From RXIX01 sp003989075 (GTDB taxonomy: Bacteria; Pseudomonadota; Gammaproteobacteria; Competibacterales; Competibacteraceae): a DNA stretch of 19,480 nt. The notes under the pieces were generated by a model. That model searched no databases and was not told the origin of the DNA. It worked only from the letters and a program-made list of their open reading frames with translations. The translations under genes and the position numbers were made by a program. This document shows, piece after piece, positions 1 to 12,100 of the stretch. How positions within the stretch are numbered: position 1 is the first letter of the stretch; the number at the start of each line of letters is the position of its first letter. Where the stretch lies: contig JAKOYN010000008.1 in the NCBI GenBank assembly GCA_029780415.1, forward strand, positions 1 through 19,480. The letters are read 5' to 3'.

Positions 1-8
1 AAAAGTAG

Positions 9-36
9 TTGACGGCCGTTTTTTCTTACCTATAAT
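9..36 (+). promoter_or_regulatory. rrn promoter P1 (sigma70 type)
   Basis: A -35 box TTGACG (9-14) and a perfect -10 box TATAAT (31-36) are separated by 16 bp. They are followed at once by GCGC, a GC-rich discriminator typical of rRNA promoters under stringent (ppGpp) control. Initiation is expected near 41-44. Any UP element or Fis sites would lie outside the window. Confidence 0.8.
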
Positions 37-111
37 GCGCACTCTCCTTGAGGCGCAGCCGAAGAGGCGGTGACGAAGGAGAAGCGGGGAGCAAAAAGTT
101 TCAAAAACCTC

Positions 112-141
112 TTGCAACCCTGAGTAGGATGAGTATAGAAT
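112..141 (+). promoter_or_regulatory. rrn promoter P2 (second tandem promoter)
   Basis: TTGCAA (112-117) and TAGAAT (136-141) with an 18-bp spacer form a second sigma70-like promoter about 105 bp after P1. An A/T-rich stretch just upstream (about 91-109) could act as an UP element. Tandem P1/P2 promoters are usual for rrn operons in this class; the assignment rests on motif match and position. Confidence 0.6.
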
Positions 142-352
142 GTTTGTCTCCTCACTGCTTAGTGGTGAGGGATTAAGGCGAAGGACGCCGGGCAGTATAG
201 AGCAGGGATGTGAACGATCTTTGACAAGATAGAAGGTTGTTGGGGAGGGGGCTTGTAGCCTGAGGGCTAGAGTCTCTTCCGACCCTGTAAGAACTTTGAG
301 TTCAGGCCGGTTGAGTCTTGCGGAAAGACATGCAGTAAATGCAGCAAGAATT
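142..352 (+). promoter_or_regulatory. rrn leader with boxA-like antitermination site
   Basis: This is transcribed leader between P2 and 16S with no gene. It contains a small hairpin (CCTCAC at 150-155 with GTGAGG at 165-170) and a boxA-like element GATCTTTGACAA (216-227) for Nus-factor antitermination. Right after it lies the 5' arm (233-251) of the stem that flanks 16S. The mature 16S end is placed by homology. Confidence 0.55.
233..251 (+). other. 5' arm of 16S processing stem
   Basis: Bases 233-251 are complementary to 1904-1921 downstream of 16S, with one interruption (A246 faces the C run). In the precursor these would close a long helix around 16S, the usual RNase III substrate. Pairing was checked by reading both arms; cleavage sites are not inferred. 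Confidence 0.7.
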
Positions 353-1876
<1,524 letters not shown>

Positions 1877-1903
1877 AAAGAAGCAAGTTCTCAAGCTGCG
1901 AGT

Positions 1904-1921
1904 CCCCCCCCCAACAACCTT
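1904..1921 (+). other. 3' arm of 16S processing stem
   Basis: Nine C residues followed by AACAACCTT pair with the leader arm at 233-251, closing the 16S precursor stem just downstream of the mature 3' end. Confidence 0.7.
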
Positions 1922-1941
1922 TTATCCAGAGAGCCGAGCGC

Positions 1942-2018
<77 letters not shown>

Positions 2019-2022
2019 ACCC

Positions 2023-2098
2023 GGGGCCATAGCTCAGCTGGGAGAGCACCGGCTTTGCAAGCCGGGGGTCGTCGGTTCGAACCCGACTGGCTCCACCA
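2023..2098 (+). tRNA. alaT: tRNA-Ala (TGC)
   Basis: 76-nt tRNA starting 5 bp after tRNA-Ile. The acceptor GGGGCCA pairs with TGGCTCC (one G-U), the anticodon TGC is at 2056-2058, the T-arm has GGTTCGAACCC, and CCA is encoded at the end. It is co-transcribed and processed from the rrn precursor. Confidence 0.96.
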
Positions 2099-2198
2099 GA
2101 TCAGCGCGACGAGCGGATACCTGAATCCGACAGAGCCTAAAGGCCTGTGGCTTGAGGTATCGGCTTGGACCGACACCTGTTGCAACGGCGACAGGCAA

Positions 2199-2210
2199 GC
2201 TCTTTAACAA
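2199..2210 (+). promoter_or_regulatory. spacer boxA antitermination site
   Basis: GCTCTTTAACAA matches the rrn boxA consensus (TGCTCTTTAACA) at 11 of 12 positions and lies between tRNA-Ala and 23S, where proteobacterial operons carry a second boxA. It would load the NusB/NusE complex for transcription through 23S. Confidence 0.75.
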
Positions 2211-2331
2211 TGTAGAAGGTGCGATGCATCAAGCAGTGCAAGATGTCACAAGATGACATCCTGCGCATGAGGAAAGCGTTACGATGCAGCGAGAACCAGC
2301 AAGGCCCAACCCAGAAGTCTTCGGGTTATAG

Positions 2332-5219
<2,888 letters not shown>

Positions 5220-5336
5220 CTAACACCCAAGCCTTTTGGGTCCTAGAGCAAAAGCCCAGAAAAGCCTTGCTTCAAACTCGCAACGCCGCGTAACCCTTTC
5301 CTTATGCTCATGCAGCGCACCTCCTACACCCCTTTC

Positions 5337-5454
5337 AGCCTGGCGACCTTAGCGCGTGGGAACCACTCGATCCCATCCCGAACTCGTCCGTGAAACCACG
5401 CAGCGCCTATGATCGTATGAGAGTACTCATGCTAAAGTCGGTCATCGCCAGGCC
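5337..5454 (+). rRNA. rrf: 5S ribosomal RNA
   Basis: About 117 nt. The terminal helix GCCTGGCGA (5338-5346) pairs with TCGCCAGGC (5445-5453). The interior holds the conserved block CCACTCGATCCCATCCCGAA, typical of 5S rRNA. It is the last gene of the operon, 117 bp after 23S. Ends are placed by the helix and may shift by 1-2 nt. Confidence 0.94.
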
Positions 5455-5463
5455 CCTATCCCC

Positions 5464-5489
5464 AAAACCCCCCCAAAAGGGGGTTTTTT
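5464..5489 (+). terminator. intrinsic terminator of the rrn operon
   Basis: AAAACCCCC (5464-5472) pairs with GGGGGTTTT (5479-5487) and the stem runs into a six-T tract (5484-5489). It starts 10 bp after 5S, a classic rho-independent terminator. Confidence 0.9.
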
Positions 5490-5656
5490 GTAACACCTGA
5501 AATCCTTCAGCTACGATAACGTAGCTCCTCCCATCCCTTGTATTGCATGACGGACCCGTCGCTTACGGACAGCTATTTTCTGCCGAATGGAGAACGGGCC
5601 GTTTCCGTCTAGAATCAATGGCACAGCCCATTACCGCCTATCGAGGTTAAGTATCG

Positions 5657-6598
5657 ATGTCCAATGTCGCTGCTGCAAATACCGCTGCTGACTTGCATAT
5701 CGGGATTGATCTGGGTGGTACCAAAATAGAAATCCTTGCCCTGGAAATCGATGGCGCAGTGCGCGCGCGGCGCCGGGTACCAACCCCACGCCATGATTAT
5801 GCAGCGACTCTGCAAACCATCACCGCCTTGGTGCAGGCTGTGGAAAGTGAGTTGGGTCGCCGTGCCTGGGTGGGCATTGGCATGCCCGGCACGCTGTCAC
5901 CGGCGAGCGGTCTGGTCAAGAATGCCAATTCGGTCTGGTTGAATGATCAGGCGCTGGATCGTGATCTTGAGGCACTGCTGGGTCGACCGCTGCGTTTTGC
6001 CAATGATGCCGACTGCTTTGCCCTGTCCGAAGCGCGGGATGGCGCGGCAGCGGGCGCAACTTCAGTCTTTGGCGTGATTCTCGGGACTGGCGTGGGTGGC
6101 GGTGTCGTGATTGGTGGCCAGTTGCTCAGTGGTCCGAATGGCATTGCCGGTGAGTGGGGTCATAATCCGCTGCCCTGGGCCGGTGATGGCGAGCTGCCGG
6201 GACCTGCCTGCTATTGTGGACAGCATGGTTGTATCGAAACCTGGCTGTCCGGTCCCGGGCTGGTGCGTGATTACCGGTTGCACGGTGGTGAAGCCGATAG
6301 TGTCGCGGTAATCGCTGCGGCGGCGGTGGCCGGTGATGCGATTGCCGAGTCGACCCTGGAGCGTTACGAAGGACGTCTGGCCCGCGCCTTGGCCAGCATT
6401 ATCAACGTACTGGATCCGCAGGCGATTGTGCTGGGCGGGGGACTGTCGCAGATCAGCCGGCTTTACGACACGGTGCCGGCGTTGTGGAGCGACTATGTGT
6501 TTTCCGATCGGGTCGATACACAGCTCCTGCCCCCCCGGCATGGCGATTCCAGCGGTGTGCGCGGCGCGGCCTGGCTATGGCCGGCACGCAAGGCCTAG
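5657..6598 (+). CDS. mak: fructokinase (manno(fructo)kinase), ROK family
   Basis: 313 residues. It is predicted to phosphorylate fructose (and mannose) with ATP in the cytoplasm, feeding glycolysis. Visible ROK features are the phosphate-binding motif DLGGTK (residues 18-23), a central ILGTGVGGGV loop, the GEWGHNPLPW segment carrying the catalytic region and a zinc-ligand His, and the zinc-binding CYCGQHGCIE cluster. The tail HGDSSGVRGAAWLWP matches the E. coli Mak C-terminus as remembered, as do PTPRHDY and KNANSVWLN, so the assignment goes beyond generic ROK. The start has GAGG (5643-5646) 10 nt upstream, and a possible -10 TAGAAT lies at 5610-5615. It is transcribed away from the rrn terminator and converges on the yihY-family gene with a 17-bp gap. 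Glucokinase or another ROK hexokinase is the alternative. Confidence 0.87.
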   Translation: MSNVAAANTAADLHIGIDLGGTKIEILALEIDGAVRARRRVPTPRHDYAATLQTITALVQAVESELGRRAWVGIGMPGTLSPASGLVKNANSVWLNDQALDRDLEALLGRPLRFANDADCFALSEARDGAAAGATSVFGVILGTGVGGGVVIGGQLLSGPNGIAGEWGHNPLPWAGDGELPGPACYCGQHGCIETWLSGPGLVRDYRLHGGEADSVAVIAAAAVAGDAIAESTLERYEGRLARALASIINVLDPQAIVLGGGLSQISRLYDTVPALWSDYVFSDRVDTQLLPPRHGDSSGVRGAAWLWPARKA

Positions 6599-6615
6599 CG
6601 CATGCGCAGGCCATT

Positions 6616-7485
6616 TCAATCCCGGCCCATTTCCATCTGCTCATACTCCGCGATGACCTGCGCGCCGATCAGGATGATCAGGCTGATGGCATACAGCGTC
6701 ATAAGCACGATGATCACCCCGGCCAGAGAGCCGTAGATCGCATTCACCTTTGACAGGTGCGCGTAGTACCACACCAGAACGCTGCGTACCGCCTCCCAAA
6801 GCAGAGTCGCCGCGCTGCCACCGATCAGCGCATGCCGCCAAGGCATCCGGCCTGCTGGCATCAGCTGATAGATCAGCGTCAGCGCAGCCACCTGCCCACC
6901 GACGCTCACCGGATAAAGCAGCCCCACCAGTAAGCTGCCCGGCGACCAGGTCCAGCTGAGCAGCTGGATATCGCCACGGGTTGCCAGAGCCTGCAGCGCG
7001 CTGTTAAGCACCGTGGCTACCAGCAGACCACCGCCCAACAGCAGCACATACACATAGGGCAGCAGGAGCGAATGCAGGGGATGGCGACCGTTGTTGAGAT
7101 GGCGGTGGGCGAAGATCACCCTCAGGGCATTTTCGAGCACGGCAAAAGCCGCACCGCTGAACAGCAGCAGGGTCAAGGCCATGGTCCAGCTTAGACTGCG
7201 TCGCTGGCTGAGAAACTGCGCGACCTGTGCCAGGATCAGCTCGGTCTCACCTGGCACCAGATGTTCCAGATAGCCCTGCAGGGTGCTGAGCAGGGCCGGT
7301 GTTTCGACCACATGCGATAGTGCTACGAGCAGCAGAATCACCAGCGGTACCACGGATAGCAGGGCATGGTAGGCGATGGCGCTGGCCAGCAGAGTGCCAC
7401 GATTGGTGTAAAAGCGGTGTAGTACCCGCCAGGCAAAACGTAAGGGGTGGCGGCCGAGGGCAAGCAGCAGATACCGGTCCTTCAT
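6616..7485 (-). CDS. YihY/BrkB family inner-membrane protein
   Basis: 289 residues from the chosen start. This is a polytopic membrane protein with about six hydrophobic segments: near residues 34-58, then around LSWTMALTLLLFSGAAF, LLLPYVYVLLLGGGLLV, LLVGLLYPVSVGGQV, the ALIGGSAATLLWEAV stretch, and AGVIIVLMTLYAISLIILIG near the end. The family signature is the N-terminal RFYTNRGTLLASAIAYHALLS region with charged residues before the first membrane helix. The family (UPF0761, once mis-called ribonuclease BN) has no settled function. An ATG 6 bp upstream (7491) is possible, but AGGA sits 8 nt before the 7485 ATG and only 2 nt before the upstream one, so 7485 is preferred. It is divergent from the patatin gene and convergent with mak. 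Confidence 0.85.
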   Translation of the reverse strand: MKDRYLLLALGRHPLRFAWRVLHRFYTNRGTLLASAIAYHALLSVVPLVILLLVALSHVVETPALLSTLQGYLEHLVPGETELILAQVAQFLSQRRSLSWTMALTLLLFSGAAFAVLENALRVIFAHRHLNNGRHPLHSLLLPYVYVLLLGGGLLVATVLNSALQALATRGDIQLLSWTWSPGSLLVGLLYPVSVGGQVAALTLIYQLMPAGRMPWRHALIGGSAATLLWEAVRSVLVWYYAHLSKVNAIYGSLAGVIIVLMTLYAISLIILIGAQVIAEYEQMEMGRD

Positions 7486-7623
7486 GAGCATGATCCTGGG
7501 TGCGCGGCGTGGTGATGCGATTGCGGAACAAGTAAGCCGGTTTGGCCATGACAGGGTGCGTTTTTCTTGCTATGTGAAAAGCCCATCCACAGACCGTGCC
7601 ATGCCAACTGGATTGCGCTATCC

Positions 7624-9105
7624 ATGAATGCTCACCGCCGTGCCTTGCAGAATTGCGAAATCGCCATGAACCAAGCCGAGGATTATGCCGAATGGTCCGC
7701 TGCGGCACAGGAGCACGACCGCATCTCCGGCGCCGAGGCGTGGAAACAGGACGACGAATCGCCTGACTATGATTATCGGCTGCTGCGGGCGCGGCTGCTG
7801 GAACTGCGCGAACTGCGCCAGCATGGCGACGTGACGCGGCGGGTGTTCAGCCTGCACGAGGGGCTACACGGTAATCTGGGTAACATGGCCAACCCGGCCC
7901 TTTATACGCAATGCCGCTTTGGCACCAAGCTGTTGCTGAGCGAGTATCTCCAGGAGGTTGCGACTGCGCTGGATGAGCTGTGCGATGGCGAATATCCGGA
8001 GTTTCCCGCGCCGGCCAAACTGCGCTTTTTCGAGCGCACCGCGCAGAGCTTTGGCCGTTCGGCGCTGATGCTCAGCGGCGGTGCCACGCTGGGCCTGTTT
8101 CACCTGGGCGTGATCAAGGCGCTGCATGGCGAGGGCCTGTTGCCGCGGGTGATTTCCGGATCCAGCGCCGGTTCCATCATCGCCGCCATGCTCGGTACCC
8201 GCACCGATGCCGAGCTGGCGCGGCTGTTCGAGCCGCATTCCTTCGCCGTGGATGCCTGGCGCAGCCTGGGCTTTCGCAATCTGCTCCGTGGCGGCGCGCT
8301 GATGGATGCCGGTCAGCTGGAACGCTGCATCGAGGAGAACGTTGACGCGCTGAGTTTCGAGGAAGCCTTTGATCGCACCGGGCGCATCATCAACATTCCC
8401 GTCTCGCCGGCGCGGCCCCACCAGCATTCGCGCCTGCTGAACTATCTGAGTGCGCCCAACGTGCTGGTGCGCCGCGCCGCCCTGGCATCCTGCGCGATTC
8501 CCGGTGTCTTCCCGGCGGTGATGCTCGAGGCCAAGGATTTCAAAGGCATCGTGGTGCCCTACATGCCCAATGACAAGTGGGTGGACGGTACTCTCAACAG
8601 TGACCTGCCGATGCTGCGGGTGGCACGCATGCACAACGTCAATCACTACATTGTCAGCCAGACCAATCCGCATATCGTGCCCTTCCTGCGCGAAGCCAAG
8701 CCCCGCAAGGGCCTGTTGCCGTTCACCCGGCAGATCATGGGCTCGACCGTGCACCTCTATACCCGGCATCTGCTGGATCTGGCGCGACAGAACGTCGACT
8801 CGCATGCCCTCGGGTTGCTGCTCGATAAGGCCTATTCCATGGCCGATCAGAACTACAGCGGCGATATCACCATTGTGCCACCCTCCTGGGTGGGAACCCT
8901 GTTCGACGTGTTCGCCAATCCCAGCGCCGAGCGCATCGTCGAATTCATCCGCAGCGGTGAGCGGGCGACCTGGCCGCAACTGGAACGGATTCGCAACGCG
9001 ACCTGCATCAGCAGTACCTTCGAACGCTGCCGGGAGCGCTTGCGGGCGCGCTACTTGCCGTTGATCGCGGGCGGCAGATCGCCTGATCCGGTGGAGGCGG
9101 ACTGA
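7624..9105 (+). CDS. patatin-like phospholipase with N-terminal DUF3336-type region
   Basis: 493 residues from the chosen ATG. It is predicted to be a serine acyl-hydrolase acting on phospholipids or acylglycerols. The N-terminal part (YAEWSAAAQEHDRISG and after) resembles the DUF3336 region seen before patatin domains in bacterial and yeast TGL lipases. The patatin core shows the oxyanion loop GGATLGLFHLG, the nucleophile motif GSSAG (Ser codon 8164-8166, residue 181) and the dyad aspartate in WVDGT (codon 8584-8586, residue 321). Both dyad residues are present, so it should be active. The frame is open back to a TTG at 7567. The 7624 ATG keeps the RRALQNCEIAMNQAEDYAEW stretch that looks family-like; 7666 is another option, and no start has a strong ribosome site. 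No signal peptide is seen. Its 3' end overlaps the opposing TIR-CHAT gene by 55 bp. Confidence 0.85.
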   Translation: MNAHRRALQNCEIAMNQAEDYAEWSAAAQEHDRISGAEAWKQDDESPDYDYRLLRARLLELRELRQHGDVTRRVFSLHEGLHGNLGNMANPALYTQCRFGTKLLLSEYLQEVATALDELCDGEYPEFPAPAKLRFFERTAQSFGRSALMLSGGATLGLFHLGVIKALHGEGLLPRVISGSSAGSIIAAMLGTRTDAELARLFEPHSFAVDAWRSLGFRNLLRGGALMDAGQLERCIEENVDALSFEEAFDRTGRIINIPVSPARPHQHSRLLNYLSAPNVLVRRAALASCAIPGVFPAVMLEAKDFKGIVVPYMPNDKWVDGTLNSDLPMLRVARMHNVNHYIVSQTNPHIVPFLREAKPRKGLLPFTRQIMGSTVHLYTRHLLDLARQNVDSHALGLLLDKAYSMADQNYSGDITIVPPSWVGTLFDVFANPSAERIVEFIRSGERATWPQLERIRNATCISSTFERCRERLRARYLPLIAGGRSPDPVEAD

Positions 9106-12100
9106 ATCTCCGTCGGGCGCTGCAGACCTTCCAGCAACAGTTGCAACTCGACCGCGTACTGGTAATGCAGGTTCGGGTCGCTGGCCAGTGCCAGGTCGCG
9201 CGAGCCGGCCAGGATCGCCCGCAGTTTGTCCAGCAGCAGGCGGCCAGCGGTCGGCACGTTGGGGCTGGCGGCGGTTTGTTCCAGGCGCGCGGCCAGGGCG
9301 CTGGTATCGCCGGCACGGATCGCATCACCAATTTGCGCGCACAGCTTGGCGCCGGGATGGGTGTTTTCACCGCCCGCGCGCCGATAGGCCAGATATTTCT
9401 GGATGGCCTGCCGCCGCGCCTGGTCGGCGACATCCGTGTCCTGCACCGACTGGCCGACATCGCGCAGACCGCGGCGGATCGCCCAGTTGCGGGCTGTGGC
9501 GCTGTCGGGCAGGTTGCACTCGCTGGCGCGGTAGAGTTCCTGGCGGGCTTCGTCATGGCGCCGCAGCTGGATCAGCACGTTGGCCAGTTTGTTGCGGCTG
9601 GCTTCCTCGCCGCGCCCATCGCCCAGCTGTGCGTACAGCTCAGCCATGCGCCGATAGGCCAGCACCGCTTCCTCAAGCTGGTTCAGCGTCTGATGCAGGT
9701 GGCCAAGTTCACCGAGGGTTTCGGCGATGCCCGGGCGATTGCGCTGGCGCTCGTAGAGATACAGCGCCTGCTGGCAGGCCTGCAGCGCGGGTAGCAGTTG
9801 CCCGTCGAGCTTGCGCGCCATGCCGAGCTGGCGCCAGGCCTGGGCGGTGTTTTCCGGATCGCCGAGCAGTTCAAAGGTCTGTCGGGCGGCTTCGTAAAGG
9901 GTGGCCGCCGCGGCGTAATGGCCCTGACGTTGGCGTACCAGACCCAGTTGCATGCGATGGGTGGCTACAGTGGGGCTGTGCTGGTTGGCGCCGGCATGTT
10001 CCAGGGCGGCCTCATAGGCGGCGGCGGCTTCCTGCAGGCGGCGCAGATAGGTCAGGCAATCGCCATTCTCGGCATCGGCTACCGCTGCCATGCGGCCGGC
10101 ACTGGTATTGCCAGCACTGGCCAGGGTCTGGAAGCGCTGCCGGGCTTCGCTCAGCTCACGGACTGCGGCTTCGGCAGCATTGGCCTGCTTGAGCAGCTTG
10201 CCGAGCAGGAAATGGGCATGGGCCAGATCGTAGGGGGCACCGGGATAGGCCTCGGGACCGGCGTCCTGGGTCTGGCGCAGCAGATGGCGGGCGGCACGCA
10301 AGGCTTCATCCAGGGCGCTCTCATCGCGCAGCCGTTCGATGCGCAGCCGCTCGGTGTCGAAGCGCGCCCGGCTCCAGCCCTGCAGGGCCAGTCCGGCGCG
10401 TTCGCGAGCGGCGGTCACTTCAGCCAGTGCCTTCGGGGTGCCGAGGTTGGCGAACAGCTGCTCCAGGCGGGAGGCCAGTTGCGCGGTGCGCTCCGGTTCC
10501 GACTGGTGCTGGCTATCGCGCAGCAGTGCCAGCAGGTTGCCTAGTTCCAGGCGCAGCAGGCGCAGGGTGCGGGTGTTGTCCTTGAAATACTGCTGGTAGA
10601 GCATCTGCAGCAGATATTCCATGCCACTGCGCCAGCGGGCCCGCCAGGTGGTGCGCTGCGTGCCGTTGAGGTGGCTGCTCAGATGCTGGGAAAGCGCCGG
10701 GTCGATCCACAGGTGGCCATGGCCGCGATCCTCGGCCAGTTGCAGGGTTACCAGACGCTCGCCCAGCGCCTGCACCGCCTGGGTATCCAGATCCAGGGCG
10801 CGGCCCAGGGCCAGGCGGTTGGCGCCCTCGCGGAAAAAGGCCAGGATCGGCAACTGCTGGCGGTCGTCGAGCGGCAGGCGCTGCACCGCCAGTTCCAGAC
10901 CCAGATAATGAGGCCACTGCGGATCATCCTCGTGCATGCGCAGCAGCTCGGCGCGCAGTGGCCGCAGCCGTTCCAGCGTACCGGCAATGCCGGAGACGCT
11001 GATTTCATGGGCCAGGCGCACCAGGGCACCCGGAGAGCCACCAGCCAGGGTGGCAATGCGGAACAGCTCAGCGGTGTTGCGGCCACTGTCGGCGGCCGGT
11101 GGCATCTCGCCGGCGCTGATCAGGGCCTGACTGAGCAGCGCCAGGGCATCTTCCTCATCGAGCGGTGCCAGCATGGTTTCCAGCCAGGGCTGGGCGAAGA
11201 AGGGCGGCCCGCAGCGGCCCATCCCCAGCAGACGCAGGCCGGGCAGGGCATGCAGCAGCTCGCGCCAGAACTGATCGAAGGCTTCATCATTCTCCGAGGG
11301 CCAGCGTTCCATCTGGTCGAGGATGATCAGCACCGGCTGCTCGCGCAGGGTTTGCCGCAGGTATTCCTGGGCCTGCCACTGGGTGGGATAGCGACTGACC
11401 GACCAGCGGTTGCCTTCGGGCAGCAACTGCTGACCCAGCGTATCCAGCAGGGCGCGTACCTCGCTGATATCGCCGCCGCGCACGCAGGCGACATGGCGAT
11501 AGCGGCCGCAGCGGCGCAGCCAGTCGACCAGCGCCGCTACTGTGGTGGTCTTGCCGATGCTGCCGGGACCGCGCAGGAAAACCGCGGCCTGATTCTCGAA
11601 CAGGCGCTCGATCAGCAGCAGTTCACGACCGCGGCCAAAACAGTTGGCGGGCACCGGCAGATTGGCCAGGGGTGTCAGAGGTGGGCGCGCCTGCAGCCGC
11701 CGCCACAGCTCCAGCGGTGGGCGCAGCAGCAGGCGCGGGTCATGCTCGCCGCGATAAAGGCGGAAGGCGAACCAGTCCAGCAGGTGTACGCCACCACCAC
11801 CCAGTCCAGGCGCGCGATAGCTGTCCCCGGCCAGGCGGCGCTGCCCGGCGAACAGGGCCTGGCTGAGGCGCGCGCCGCGCAGCAGTTCCTCGCAGAAGGC
11901 CGTCCAGAAGCGCGACAGGGTGTGTGCCGGTGTATCGGGATGCAGGACCATGACACTGGCGATGCCAGCGCGCAGCAGCAGTTCGGCCAGCGCATGGGGG
12001 GCCGTTGCGTCCGCGCCATCCTGCCCGGCGACCAGACTGACCAGACGAATGCGATAAGTGGCCAGCAGCGTCGCCAGGGCGCTGAACGGCACGAAATGCG

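Noticed and set aside
6598..6607. GCGCATGCGC palindrome between mak and the yihY-family gene as a terminator
   Set aside because: No loop of workable size and no T-run.
7567..7623. TTG-started 19-codon extension of the patatin gene
   Set aside because: Needs a rare start with no ribosome site, and the added residues show no family likeness.
7864..8979. 371-codon open frame on the - strand
   Set aside because: Antisense shadow of the patatin gene, whose own frame holds the GSSAG and DGT motifs.
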